A stretch of 64,000 nt of DNA from Humibacillus xanthopallidus (GTDB lineage Bacteria; Actinomycetota; Actinomycetes; Actinomycetales; Dermatophilaceae): NCBI RefSeq assembly GCF_006717145.1, contig NZ_VFQF01000002.1, forward strand, positions 1,364,001-1,428,000, read 5' to 3'. The position numbers and the translations under genes were made by a program. Positions within the stretch are counted from its first letter, which is position 1, and each line of letters starts with the position of its first letter. A model generated the notes under the pieces. It was not told the origin of the DNA. It worked only from the letters and a program-made list of their open reading frames with translations, and ran no database searches. Positions 1 through 8,450 of the stretch are shown here, one piece after another.

Positions 1-524
1 GCCTTGGGGTACCAGACGATGCTCTTGACGGCGTTGCGCATGGGGGCGCCGTAGACGCGTCCCTTGTAGCGGCCGGCGTCGAGGAAGCCGGGCAGCAGCG
101 TGCCCTGGAGCTTGTCGTAGTCGAGGTAGGTGTCGATCGGCCAGACCTTCTTCTGGCTCGCGAACTCGAGCATGCCGCCCGGCTGCGGGAAGAGGCCGAT
201 GTCGGGGGCGTCGCCCGAGTTGACCTTCTGCTTGATGGTCGTCGTGAAGTCCTGGTCGGACGTGTACTGGATCTTGATGCCGGTCGTCTTCTCGAAGTCG
301 GCCAGGGACGCGTTAAAGTTCTTCTCCTCGTCGCCGCCGAAGGCGCCGAGGATCGTCACGACCTTGTCGTTGGGGGCCGTGCCACCGACGATGAAGCCGC
401 CGCCGGCGCCACCGCCTCCGCCGCCTGCGCCGGCATTCGGGTTCTGGAGACAGCCGGTGAGCACGAGAGCCGCGGCGGCGACCACCCCTCCAGCCCTCAG
501 TGCACGTCTGGGAATTCCACTCAT
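1..524 (-). CDS. Sugar ABC transporter substrate-binding lipoprotein, N-terminal part (AglE-like)
   Basis: Partial gene that runs off the left edge; about 174 residues are visible. It begins at ATG 524 behind a GAGGAG ribosome site. A signal peptide with an Ala/Val core ends in the lipobox LTGC (Cys25), so the protein is probably lipid-anchored outside the membrane. A Gly-rich linker follows (residues ~30-45). The mature part (VVTILGAFGGDEE..., later RVYGAPMRNAVKSIVWYPK) resembles family-1 solute-binding proteins of the alpha-glucoside type. Permease genes would be expected to the left, outside the window. A fructokinase gene lies 2 kb to the right, which fits sugar use, but the exact sugar is inference. 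Confidence 0.85.
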   Translation of the reverse strand, partial: MSGIPRRALRAGGVVAAAALVLTGCLQNPNAGAGGGGGGAGGGFIVGGTAPNDKVVTILGAFGGDEEKNFNASLADFEKTTGIKIQYTSDQDFTTTIKQKVNSGDAPDIGLFPQPGGMLEFASQKKVWPIDTYLDYDKLQGTLLPGFLDAGRYKGRVYGAPMRNAVKSIVWYPK

Positions 525-569
525 GGTCGCTCCTCGTCGTTGAGTTGTGCGTCGATCCCCACCGATCAA

Positions 570-585
570 CGTGACCAGGGTCACG
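570..585. promoter_or_regulatory. CRP/GlxR-like palindrome upstream of the sugar-binding lipoprotein
   Basis: CGTGACC-AG-GGTCACG is a perfect 7+7 inverted repeat that contains GTGA-N6-TCAC, the core recognised by CRP-family regulators. It lies about 46 bp upstream of the start at 524. A TTGATC hexamer on the minus strand (569-564) directly abuts it and could be a -35 box, but I see no good -10. The rest of 525-774 holds further GTGACC half-sites and no gene that I can support. Confidence 0.5.
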
Positions 586-774
586 TGGACTGGATCATTC
601 CTACCGCGTCACCGGGGGCCGGTCCAGTGACGGACCCGCGACAGTGACCAGCACGTGACCTTCGGGCAGGAACGGACTCCAAGCGGGCACCAAGCGGGCG
701 CGCCCGCTGGTACTCATCCTGCCGTGAGACGGGGTGAAAAGGGACGAACTGCATTGCGCAGGTGCCATACCCGC

Positions 775-2505
775 TCAGACGCAGCGACCGTCCTTGCACT
801 CGTGGTCGAAGAGGGCCCGCGCCAGCACCGTCGTCATGTCGCCGGGGCTCGGCGCCGAGTAGAAGTCGGAGTAGGTCATCCGGGAGATGGCCGTCAGCGC
901 CTTGGGGTCAACGTCCGGCCCGATGCCGATGGTCGTGATCGCGATCGGCTTCGTCGGGTCGCTGGCCCCGCGCAGGTTGGCCTTGAGCTGCTCGAGGGAG
1001 ATGCCGTTCGGGTCGTCGTTGCGCCCGTCGGTCATGACGACGACGGCGTTGACGCGGTCGGGGTCATAGTTCTTGATCGCGGTCTGGTAGGCCGCCCAGA
1101 TCGTGTCGTAGAGCCCCGTCCCGCCTCCGACGTTCTTGCTGAGCGCTGCCGCGCCTGCAGCGACCTGGGCGCGGTGCGCCGGGTCGTCGAGGCGGCCGAT
1201 GGGTGCCACCTGCTTGTAGTCGGCGCCTCCGGCACCGATGCCGATCGAGAAGAACCAGAGCCCGAGCTTCGTGCTCGGGGGCAGCGCCGAGAGCGCGATA
1301 CCGGCGGCCTCCTGGGTGATGGCGACACGGGTCGTGTTGCCCACCTTGTCGTTCATCGAGCCAGAGACGTCGAACACGGCGAGGAGCGAGAAGTCGGTCG
1401 TGGCGGACTGCCAGGTGTCGGTGGCCTTGGCGACGGTCGGCGCGTCGGGCTGCGGACCCACCTTGACCTCACCGATGCTGCCCTGCGGGGTGGGCATCGT
1501 CACCGGCACCGAGGTGGAGCGGATGCCGAACTGCGAGAAGATGCGGGCTGCCTCCGGGGACTGGAGGTAGGCGCGGAGCAGCTCGACCGCCTGGTCGCGC
1601 ACCGGGTCGGTGGCGACGTTGACGAGCGAGAACTCGAAGGCCGGGGTGCCCTCGACCGGTGTCACGGACACCATCTTGTGGTCGGGGTAGAGCCGGTTGT
1701 GGTCGATGAGGTCGGCCTCGGCGACCGGGAAGGCCTGCGCCTTGTCCGGGCTCTCGTTGTACGTGGCGAACAGGTCGTCGACGGACGCGGCAGCGCCCTT
1801 GGCGAGCGTGGGGATCACGGTGCGACCCTGCTCTGCGCTCAGCTGCGGCAGGGCCGAGGCCAGGGTGAGCATGCCGGCCGTCGTCGTGCGCGGGTCGCTG
1901 AGGCGGATCGGCGAGTCGGAGGCGACGAGGTCGAGCCACTGCGGCTGGGCGCCGAGGGACTTCGCCTCTTTCGGGTCCATCGCGATGACGAGCGGGCTCT
2001 TCGCGAAGGGCTGGGCCAGCTTGGCGTTGATCCTGGCCGTCTGGTTGACCCGCTCGACCCAGCGGGGGGAGTCGGGGATCCAGCCGTCGGGACGGTCGGG
2101 CTGGCCCTGGCCGAGGCCGATCATGGCCTCGATCGGCGACTTGCCCTTGACGAGGTAGTCGACGCAGGGCGACGACGGGTCGGCCTGGTACTGCTTGGCG
2201 AGCGCGAGGGTCGCCGGCTGCGCGGCCTCTGACACCCAGAGCGTCACGGGGGTGCGGTCGGGGCAGGACTTGCCGGTGACCGACGGGAGGGCGGACAGGG
2301 GGATCGCCGAGTCGCGGCCCGTCCACCAGATCGCGCCGCCGACTCCGGCGCCGACGAGCAGCACGACGCCCAGGACCGACGCGATGACGCGGTTGCGGCG
2401 CCGCGCGGCGATCCTGGCCTCGAGAGCCTTTCGCGCGGCACGGCTCTCGACGAGACTCTTCTCGTAGGGGCCGACCGGGCGCTGTGGAGGGGTGGGGCTG
2501 GTCAA
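775..2505 (-). CDS. Membrane-anchored protein with PBP-like domain and VWA domain (paralogue 1)
   Basis: 576 aa from a TTG start. An in-frame TGA sits just upstream, so no earlier start is possible; GAGGAA precedes the TTG. The cytoplasmic tail (1-39) contains VGPYEKSLVESR and ends in a basic stretch. One membrane span follows (~40-61), then an outside region resembling type-2 periplasmic-binding folds (~75-350), then a VWA domain (~370-576). The metal-ion site is complete: DVSGSM at 379, the Thr of GGGTGLYDT near 463, and MTDG near 491. A second copy of the same architecture lies at 8451-10175. Its role is unknown. The binding-like half suggests ligand sensing or capture, and the VWA half suggests metal-dependent protein contacts; both are inference. 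Confidence 0.85.
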   Translation of the reverse strand: MTSPTPPQRPVGPYEKSLVESRAARKALEARIAARRRNRVIASVLGVVLLVGAGVGGAIWWTGRDSAIPLSALPSVTGKSCPDRTPVTLWVSEAAQPATLALAKQYQADPSSPCVDYLVKGKSPIEAMIGLGQGQPDRPDGWIPDSPRWVERVNQTARINAKLAQPFAKSPLVIAMDPKEAKSLGAQPQWLDLVASDSPIRLSDPRTTTAGMLTLASALPQLSAEQGRTVIPTLAKGAAASVDDLFATYNESPDKAQAFPVAEADLIDHNRLYPDHKMVSVTPVEGTPAFEFSLVNVATDPVRDQAVELLRAYLQSPEAARIFSQFGIRSTSVPVTMPTPQGSIGEVKVGPQPDAPTVAKATDTWQSATTDFSLLAVFDVSGSMNDKVGNTTRVAITQEAAGIALSALPPSTKLGLWFFSIGIGAGGADYKQVAPIGRLDDPAHRAQVAAGAAALSKNVGGGTGLYDTIWAAYQTAIKNYDPDRVNAVVVMTDGRNDDPNGISLEQLKANLRGASDPTKPIAITTIGIGPDVDPKALTAISRMTYSDFYSAPSPGDMTTVLARALFDHECKDGRCV

Positions 2506-2711
2506 CGGGGTTCCTCACATGTGGACTCCCCGGCAGCCCGGGGCGTCAGGATGATCCACCGGTGAAAGGTACCCGGCGGGCCGCGCAGAATGGTGCCTGA
2601 CCCCTGACCGTTCTGTCGAATGCCCGAATTGTGCAGCACGCGCAGAGAAGACCTCCAGCACTCTCTCATCCAGGGCGCTGGAGCAGGGCGTTGCGCGGGC
2701 TTCGGTCGGGG

Positions 2712-3653
2712 TCAGCCGGTCTCGGCCAGGTCTGCCCGGTGCGGGGCGTGTGCCCCGGCCCGCTCGACGGTGAGCGCGCCGGTGCGCAGGGCGCGCCGCA
2801 CGGCGGGTGCGACGTCGGCGAGGGCGGCTGCCCGCAGTGACTCCCGCTGCGCGGATCCTCCGAGCAGGCCGGCGTCGAGCAGCCCCGAGACGAGCCCGGC
2901 CATGAAGGAGTCGCCGGCGCCGACGGTGTCGACGACGTCGACGGCGGGGGCCGGCAGCGACTCCACCTCACCGGTCGCCGGCACGCTGACGACCGCACCC
3001 GCGCCGCCGCGGGTGACGACGATCAGCGCCGGGCCGAGGGTGCCCCACGCCGCGATGACGTCCTCGAGCGCCTCGCCGGGGCAGAGCCACTCGATGTCCT
3101 CATCGCTCAGCTTCACGACGTCGGCACTCGCGACGGCCTCCTCGATGAGCCGCCGCGCGTCGGCAGGTGCTCCCATGAGGCTCGGTCGGGCGTTGGGGTC
3201 GTAGGAGACGGTGGCCCCGGTCGCCCGGGCGGCGGCCAAGGCGGCACGCACGTCCGCACCGCCGGGCTCGAGCACGGCGGCGATGCTCCCCGTGTGCACG
3301 TGGCCGTATGCCGTGAGGTCGGCGATCGGCGCCAGCCGCCAGTCGAGGTCGAAGACGTAGGTCGCCGCCCCGCTCGCGTCGAGCGTGGCGTGGGCGACGG
3401 TCGTGAAGGGCGCGTCCTGGGAGCCGGGGGTCAGGGCGACCCCGCGCTCACGGCAAACGGCCTCGATGCGACGGCCGCGCTCGTCGGTCGCGATCCACGT
3501 CGCGAGGTCGACCGGGTGGTCGAGCGCCGCGAGCCCGAAGGCGACGTTGGCGGGGCTGCCGCCGACGTGCTCGGTCACGGTGCCCGACGCGTCGGTCACT
3601 GCGTCGACGAGGGCCTCGCCGATGACGAGGGTGCGCACGGGAACGGTGCTCAT
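2712..3653 (-). CDS. PfkB-family carbohydrate kinase, probable fructokinase
   Basis: 313 aa, normal for ribokinase/PfkB sugar kinases, which transfer phosphate from ATP to a sugar hydroxyl in the cytoplasm. The N-terminal GGSPANVAFGLA matches the sugar-binding signature. The C-terminal DTVGAGDSFMAGL (from 242) is PfkB signature 2, with Asp248 as catalytic base. Starts at ATG 3653, 10 nt after the stop of glpX, so the two are probably co-transcribed. Pairing with fructose-1,6-bisphosphatase and a nearby sugar importer favours fructose as substrate, but the family also contains kinases for other sugars. Confidence 0.85.
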   Translation of the reverse strand: MSTVPVRTLVIGEALVDAVTDASGTVTEHVGGSPANVAFGLAALDHPVDLATWIATDERGRRIEAVCRERGVALTPGSQDAPFTTVAHATLDASGAATYVFDLDWRLAPIADLTAYGHVHTGSIAAVLEPGGADVRAALAAARATGATVSYDPNARPSLMGAPADARRLIEEAVASADVVKLSDEDIEWLCPGEALEDVIAAWGTLGPALIVVTRGGAGAVVSVPATGEVESLPAPAVDVVDTVGAGDSFMAGLVSGLLDAGLLGGSAQRESLRAAALADVAPAVRRALRTGALTVERAGAHAPHRADLAETG

Positions 3654-3663
3654 GGCGCCTCTC

Positions 3664-4656
3664 TCAGGGCTCGATCATGTCGGTGCTGCCGAACCAGCCG
3701 GGCCGGTCGAAGCGGTGCTCGCTGTCGATCGTGCGGATGGTGCCGCTGCGTGAGCGCATGACGAGCGAGTTGGTGCGGGCCGACTTCGCGCCGTAGCGCA
3801 CACCGCGCAGCAGCTCGCCGTCGGTGATGCCCGTCGCGACGAAGAAGCAGTCGCCGACGACGAGGTCGTCGGTCGAGAGCACGCGGTCGAGGTCGTGGCC
3901 GGCGTCGAGCGCGCGCTGGCGCTCCTCGTCGTCCTTGGGCCACAGCTTGCCCTGGATGACGCCACCGGTGCACTTGATGGCGCACGCGGCGATGATGCCC
4001 TCGGGGGTGCCGCCGATGCCGAGGAGCAGGTCGACGCCGGTGTTGGGCCGGGCGGCCATGACGGCGCCGGCGACGTCGCCGTCGACGATGTAGCGGATGC
4101 GGGCGCCGGTGTCGCGGATCTGCTGCGCCAGCCCGTCGTGGCGCGGCCGGTCGAGCATGACGACCGTGACGTCGGCGGGAGTCTCCTTCTTGGCCTTGGC
4201 AATCCGCCGGATGTTCTCGGCGACGGGCAGCCGGATGTCGACGACGTCGGCGGCTTCGGGGCCGGTGGCGATCTTGTCCATGTAGAAGACGGCGGACGGG
4301 TCGTACATCGCGCCCCGGTTGGCGACGGCCATGACGGCCACCGCGTTGTTCATGCCCTTGGCCGTGAGGGTCGTGCCGTCGATCGGGTCGACGGCCACGT
4401 CGACCTCGGGGCCCGTGCCGTCACCGACGTGCTCGCCGTTGTAGAGCATCGGGGCGTTGTCCTTCTCGCCCTCACCGATGACGACGATGCCGTTCATGCT
4501 GACGGTGGAGATCATGGCGCGCATCGCCTCGACGGCGGCGCCGTCGGCCTTGTTCTTCTCTCCGCGACCGACCCATCGGCCTCCGGCCATCGCGGCCGCC
4601 TCGGTGACCCGCACCAGCTCGAGAGCGAGGTTGCGGTCGGGCTGGCTGTGCTTCAT
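3664..4656 (-). CDS. glpX: Class II fructose-1,6-bisphosphatase GlpX
   Basis: 330 aa. Hydrolyses fructose 1,6-bisphosphate to fructose 6-phosphate, the committed step of gluconeogenesis. I chose ATG 4656 because GGAGGA lies 8 nt upstream and the product begins [16 protein letters not shown], as usual for the family; upstream in-frame residues look non-coding. The metal/phosphate site [16 protein letters not shown] and the later GIGGTPEG motif are intact. First gene of a two-gene unit with the kinase downstream. Divergent from the DUF4245 gene, as in other actinobacteria. Confidence 0.96.
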   Translation of the reverse strand: MKHSQPDRNLALELVRVTEAAAMAGGRWVGRGEKNKADGAAVEAMRAMISTVSMNGIVVIGEGEKDNAPMLYNGEHVGDGTGPEVDVAVDPIDGTTLTAKGMNNAVAVMAVANRGAMYDPSAVFYMDKIATGPEAADVVDIRLPVAENIRRIAKAKKETPADVTVVMLDRPRHDGLAQQIRDTGARIRYIVDGDVAGAVMAARPNTGVDLLLGIGGTPEGIIAACAIKCTGGVIQGKLWPKDDEERQRALDAGHDLDRVLSTDDLVVGDCFFVATGITDGELLRGVRYGAKSARTNSLVMRSRSGTIRTIDSEHRFDRPGWFGSTDMIEP

Positions 4657-4760
4657 CGAGTCCTCCGTAGGCTTCGTTGCACTGTCGCGAGTGGGCGACA
4701 GCCTAGCGGGACGGCAGAGGCGGTTTGGACGCGCGTCCGGCGGCGGGGGACGATGGGGCC

Positions 4761-5348
4761 ATGACCGCACCGGGCAGCTCTGCGCCCCCGCCCGCAGCCC
4801 CCGCGAGCCGCTACTCGTTGGGCTCGATGCCCAACATGCTGCGCTCGCTCCTCGTCATCGGCTTCTTCCTGCTCGTGCTCGTCGCGATCGTGCCGCGCAT
4901 GAACGAGGTCGAACGCCCTGCCGTCGACGCCGCGGGCAAGGCGTCGGCCGTCGCCGCCCAGACGAGCTGGCCGATCGAGCTGCCGACCGGTCTCGGCTCG
5001 GGTTGGGTGCCGACGACGGCCACCTACGCCCCCGGCACCGACAAGGTGCCCACCTTCACGACGGTCTGGAAGACGCCGACCGGTGGCGACATCGCCTTCA
5101 AGCAGGCCGCGGCGCCGACCGACACGTGGGTCTCGACCTCGGTCACCGACAACCCCGCTGCCGGCACCGTCACCGTCGGCGGGCGCACCCTCGAGCGGTA
5201 TGCCGGTGGGCGCACCTCGCAGGTCAGCTACGTCGTGCGCCCCTCCGCCTCGGGCGGCCTGACCCTCGTCGCGACGACGAACGCGAGCGAGGACGAGCTC
5301 AAGACCTTCGTCGCGGCGCTCAAGCCGGTCACTCCGTCCGCTTCCTGA
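4761..5348 (+). CDS. DUF4245 domain membrane-anchored protein
   Basis: 195 aa. A short Pro/Ala-rich N-terminus is followed by one membrane span ([20 protein letters not shown], ~31-50) and an exported domain of about 140 residues with the W-rich beta pattern of DUF4245 (residues such as [28 protein letters not shown]). Function unknown. It sits divergent from glpX and convergent with xseB, a position common in actinobacteria. ATG 4761 is preferred over an upstream in-frame TTG because the family begins just before the span. The box 6 nt before the start reads GACGAT, a poor match to TANNNT. Confidence 0.85.
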   Translation: MTAPGSSAPPPAAPASRYSLGSMPNMLRSLLVIGFFLLVLVAIVPRMNEVERPAVDAAGKASAVAAQTSWPIELPTGLGSGWVPTTATYAPGTDKVPTFTTVWKTPTGGDIAFKQAAAPTDTWVSTSVTDNPAAGTVTVGGRTLERYAGGRTSQVSYVVRPSASGGLTLVATTNASEDELKTFVAALKPVTPSAS

Positions 5349-5379
5349 CCAGGAAGGCCGGGAGACCGGGGCTCGGAGC

Positions 5380-5539
5380 GATCAGCTGGTGGATCAACTG
5401 GTCTCTGGTGTCGCCTGGAGAGCACCGCATCCGAGTTGATCCGCCAGTTGATCCCGGTGGGGGCTTGGCGCGCGATCAGCTGGTGGATCAACTGGTCTTT
5501 GGTGTCGCCTCGACAGCACCGCACCCGAGTTGATCCGCC
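5380..5539. repeat. Two direct copies of an inverted-repeat unit
   Basis: The unit starting GATCAGCTGGTGGATCAACT occurs at 5380 and again at 5474 (94 bp apart), with only a few differences over about 66 bp. Inside copy 1, GGATCAACTGG (5391-5401) and CCAGTTGATCC (5444-5454) form a perfect 11-bp inverted repeat. Copy 2 keeps the 9-bp version GGATCAACT/AGTTGATCC. It fills the 222-bp gap between the convergent genes DUF4245 and xseB, so it could end transcription from both sides, or it may be a REP-like element. Confidence 0.8.
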
Positions 5540-5570
5540 CGCAGATCGCCCAAGTGTCGGCCGAGGCCGC

Positions 5571-5885
5571 TCAGGACTCGTCGAAGATCTCGTCGTCGGC
5601 GTGCAGGGCTGCCGCCGGCGCGGGACGGGTGGCCTGCTCGATCTCGGTCTGAGCGTCGTCGAGCCACCGGCTGCAGTGCGCGGCGAGCGCCTCACCGCGT
5701 CGCCAGAGCTGCATCGAGTCCTCGAGCGGGGCCTGGCCGGTCTCGAGCCGGGAGACGATCGAGACGAGCTCCTCGCGGGCGTCCTCGTAGCGCATCCCGG
5801 CGATGTCGGGGAAGGAGACCTCGGTGCCACCGGTCGCCCCGGTGGCGGACGGCGACGCATCGGTCGGGTGGGCGGGGTCGGGCAT
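5571..5885 (-). CDS. xseB: Exodeoxyribonuclease VII small subunit
   Basis: 104 aa. Partner of XseA; several small subunits bind each large subunit in the single-strand-specific exonuclease VII. The central helical region (SFPDIAGMRYEDAREELVSI... LEDSMQLWRRGEALAAHC) is the family core. The N-terminal ~22 residues (Thr/Ala/Pro-rich) and C-terminal ~20 residues (acidic) are extra compared with the usual ~80 aa. Its ATG at 5885 lies 10 nt after the xseA stop, so it is translated from the same message. Confidence 0.95.
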   Translation of the reverse strand: MPDPAHPTDASPSATGATGGTEVSFPDIAGMRYEDAREELVSIVSRLETGQAPLEDSMQLWRRGEALAAHCSRWLDDAQTEIEQATRPAPAAALHADDEIFDES

Positions 5886-5895
5886 GGCCGCCACC

Positions 5896-7245
5896 CTACG
5901 ACGACTTCTTCGTCGTCGGGCGCGCGGTGGCCTTAGCAGTGCGGGGTGCCCGGCGTCTCGGCGCGGGCTTGGCAGGTGGGTCGGCAGCGTCGGCTGCCGG
6001 GTCGTCGTCGATGCCGTCGCTGACGGGGCGCACACCGAAGTCGCCGCGCGCGACCCGTACCCGCAGCAGCTCGCCGATGCCGACCTCGTCGCGGTCCATG
6101 ACGATGCGTCCGTCGCGATGCTGCACGACGGCATACCCCCGCTCGAGGGTCGACTGCGGCGAGAGGGCGACGACCTGACGCCGGAGGTGCTCGGCCTCGT
6201 CGCCCGCACGGTGGAGCCGGGTCTCGAGACGCATCGAGGCGTGGCTGCGCAGGGTGGCGATCTCCTCGCGCCGCACCCGCACGAGGGCGACGGGGTCGGC
6301 CATGACGGGCCGGCTGACGAGCGCTCGCAGGCCCGCCCGCTCGGTCTCGAGGCGCCGGCCGAGGGCGCGGCGGAGGCGGTCGCGGCCGCCATCGACGAGG
6401 GCGAGCTCGCGCTGGGCGTCCGGCACGACCTTCTTGCCGGCATCGGTGGGGGTCGAGGCTCGCCAGTCGGCGACGAGGTCGAGCAGCGGCTGGTCGACGT
6501 CGTGGCCGATGGCGCTGATGACCGGGGTGCGTGCTGCAGCGACGGCGCGCACCATGGCCTCGTTGGAGAACGGCAGCAGCTCCTCGAGCGCACCGCCGCC
6601 GCGGGCGATGACGATGACCTCGACCTCGGGGTGCGCGTCCAGCTCGCGAAGGGCCTCGATGACCTCGGTCACGGCGTTCGTGCCCTGAACGGCGACCTCG
6701 CGGATCTCGAAGCGCACTGCCGGCCAGCGCCGGCGGGCGTTCTCGACGACGTCCTTCTCGGCAGCGGAGCTGCGGCCGGTCACGAGCCCGACCCGCTTGG
6801 GCAGGAAGGGGATCCGGCGCTTGCGTTCGGCGTCGAACACCCCCTCGGCGGCGAGGGTGCGCTTGAGGATCTCGACCCGGGCGAGCAGGTCGCCGATGCC
6901 GACGGGGCGGATCTGGCGCGCCTCGAGCTGGAGGGTGCCGCGCTTGGTCCAGAAGGTGGGCTTGGCCTGGAGCACCACCCGCGAGCCCTGCGCGAGGGGG
7001 ATCGGCATCGCGTTGACGGCGTTCATCGGCACCGAGACCGACAGTGACATGTCGACGTCGGGGTCACGCAGCGTGAGGAACGCCGTGCCGCCGCGCGGGT
7101 TGAACTGCACGACCTGGCCCTCGACCCAGAGCTGGCTCATCCGGTCGACGTAGTCGCTGATCTTGAGGCTGAGCACCCGCACCGGCCATGGCTGCTCGGC
7201 CGTGGTGTCGGCGGCCTTGTCGGGCAGCGGGCTCGTCATGCTCAC
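5896..7245 (-). CDS. xseA: Exodeoxyribonuclease VII large subunit
   Basis: 449 aa. Catalytic subunit of exonuclease VII, which cuts single-stranded DNA into short oligonucleotides in repair. An N-terminal OB-fold ([20 protein letters not shown]..., ~20-115) is followed by the catalytic region with [31 protein letters not shown] and [13 protein letters not shown], then a coiled-coil part, then a basic Ala/Pro/Lys tail (~415-449). I chose GTG 7245 because TAAGGT ends exactly 7 nt upstream, which suggests a leaderless message; ATG 7239 two codons later is the alternative. First gene of an xseA-xseB operon and divergent from ispH. Confidence 0.93.
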   Translation of the reverse strand: MSMTSPLPDKAADTTAEQPWPVRVLSLKISDYVDRMSQLWVEGQVVQFNPRGGTAFLTLRDPDVDMSLSVSVPMNAVNAMPIPLAQGSRVVLQAKPTFWTKRGTLQLEARQIRPVGIGDLLARVEILKRTLAAEGVFDAERKRRIPFLPKRVGLVTGRSSAAEKDVVENARRRWPAVRFEIREVAVQGTNAVTEVIEALRELDAHPEVEVIVIARGGGALEELLPFSNEAMVRAVAAARTPVISAIGHDVDQPLLDLVADWRASTPTDAGKKVVPDAQRELALVDGGRDRLRRALGRRLETERAGLRALVSRPVMADPVALVRVRREEIATLRSHASMRLETRLHRAGDEAEHLRRQVVALSPQSTLERGYAVVQHRDGRIVMDRDEVGIGELLRVRVARGDFGVRPVSDGIDDDPAADAADPPAKPAPRRRAPRTAKATARPTTKKSS

Positions 7246-7252
7246 GCGCGTC

Positions 7253-7258
7253 ACCTTA
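7253..7258 (-). promoter_or_regulatory. Candidate leaderless promoter -10 of xseA
   Basis: TAAGGT on the minus strand, followed by 7 nt and then GTG 7245. This spacing puts the expected transcription start at or next to the start codon. No clear -35 is visible. Confidence 0.55.
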
Positions 7259-7350
7259 TGCGCCACGCAGTCCGTGCGCCGCGAGGCTCGTTCGCCGAAC
7301 AGCCCCGTGGCTGGAGGCAAGCGGGGACCGGGAGCCGGTCACCCGCCCCG

Positions 7351-7356
7351 TACGAT
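7351..7356 (+). promoter_or_regulatory. Candidate leaderless promoter -10 of ispH
   Basis: TACGAT followed by GGGCCC and then ATG 7363. It has the TANNNT form with 6-nt spacing, and there is no Shine-Dalgarno sequence. Confidence 0.55.
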
Positions 7357-7362
7357 GGGCCC

Positions 7363-8397
7363 ATGAGCCACACCGCCGACCAGACGTCCGTCAAGAAGGT
7401 CCTCCTCGCGGCGCCGCGCGGCTACTGCGCGGGTGTCGACCGGGCCGTCGTGACCGTCGAGAAGGCGCTCGAGCTCTACGGCCCGCCCGTCTACGTCCGC
7501 AAGCAGATCGTGCACAACAAGCACGTCGTGACCACGCTCGAGAAGCGTGGCGCGATCTTCGTCGACGAGACCGACGAGGTGCCCGAGGGTGCCACGGTCA
7601 TCTTCTCCGCCCACGGTGTGGCTCCGGTGGTGCACGAGGAGGCGAAGGCCCGCAGCCTCAAGACCATCGACGCGACGTGCCCGCTCGTGACGAAGGTGCA
7701 CCGCGAGGCCGTGCGCTTCGCCGACGACGACTTCGACATCCTGCTCATCGGCCACGAGGGCCACGAGGAGGTCGTCGGCACGGCCGGTGAGGCTCCCGAG
7801 CACATCACGCTCGTCGACGGGCCCGACGACGTCGACAACGTCACCGTGCGCGACCCCGAGAAGGTCGTGTGGCTGTCGCAGACCACCCTCTCGGTCGACG
7901 AGACGATGGAGACGGTCGCGCGCCTCAAGGAGAAGTTCCCCGCGCTGCAGAGCCCCCCGTCCGACGACATCTGCTACGCCACCCAGAACCGTCAGCTCGC
8001 CGTCAAGCAGATGGCGAAGGACACCGACCTCATGATCGTCGTCGGCTCGCGCAACTCGTCGAACTCGGTGCGCCTCGTCGAGGTGGCCGTCGAGCACGGC
8101 GCCCGCGACGGTCACCTCGTGGACTTCGCCGACGAGATCGACGAGGCCTGGCTCGAAGGTGTCTCCACCGTGGGCGTCACCTCCGGCGCCAGCGTGCCCG
8201 AGGTCCTCGTGCGCGACGTGCTCACCTGGCTGGCCGAGCGCGGCTACGGCGAGGTCGAGGCCGTCATCGCCGCGGAGGAGTCACTGCTCTTCTCCCTGCC
8301 GACCGAGCTGCGCCGCGACCTCAAGGCCCGCAAGGGTGAGGACGCGGCCACCCTGCGCCACGACGGCTCCTTCGAGGACGCCGGCTCGCTGCACTGA
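7363..8397 (+). CDS. ispH: 4-hydroxy-3-methylbut-2-enyl diphosphate reductase
   Basis: 344 aa. Last step of the MEP pathway: converts HMBPP to IPP and DMAPP using an iron-sulfur cluster. The three cluster cysteines are visible: GYCAGVDRA (Cys22), [11 protein letters not shown] (Cys106) and [11 protein letters not shown] (Cys204). The conserved AHGVAP, GHEGHEE and GSRNSSNS motifs are also present. Length is slightly above the usual ~315 because of short tails. The start at ATG 7363 fits both the family and the upstream TACGAT box. Divergent from xseA, as is common in actinobacteria. Confidence 0.97.
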   Translation: MSHTADQTSVKKVLLAAPRGYCAGVDRAVVTVEKALELYGPPVYVRKQIVHNKHVVTTLEKRGAIFVDETDEVPEGATVIFSAHGVAPVVHEEAKARSLKTIDATCPLVTKVHREAVRFADDDFDILLIGHEGHEEVVGTAGEAPEHITLVDGPDDVDNVTVRDPEKVVWLSQTTLSVDETMETVARLKEKFPALQSPPSDDICYATQNRQLAVKQMAKDTDLMIVVGSRNSSNSVRLVEVAVEHGARDGHLVDFADEIDEAWLEGVSTVGVTSGASVPEVLVRDVLTWLAERGYGEVEAVIAAEESLLFSLPTELRRDLKARKGEDAATLRHDGSFEDAGSLH

Positions 8398-8411
8398 CGA
8401 CCTCGCCGGGC

Positions 8412-8432
8412 GGGCGCCGGTCCGCAGCGCCC
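8412..8432. terminator. Possible bidirectional terminator hairpin
   Basis: GGGCGC and GCGCCC form a 6-bp stem around a 9-nt loop in the 53-bp gap between the convergent genes ispH and the second PBP-VWA gene. No T-run. Weak evidence. Confidence 0.35.
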
Positions 8433-8450
8433 CCGAGCCCGACTGGCGCC

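Noticed and set aside
655-2232. Long plus-strand open frame (525 codons) opposite the first PBP-VWA gene
   Set aside because: Its product is Gly/Arg/Val-rich low-complexity text with no motif; it is the high-GC mirror of a clear gene.
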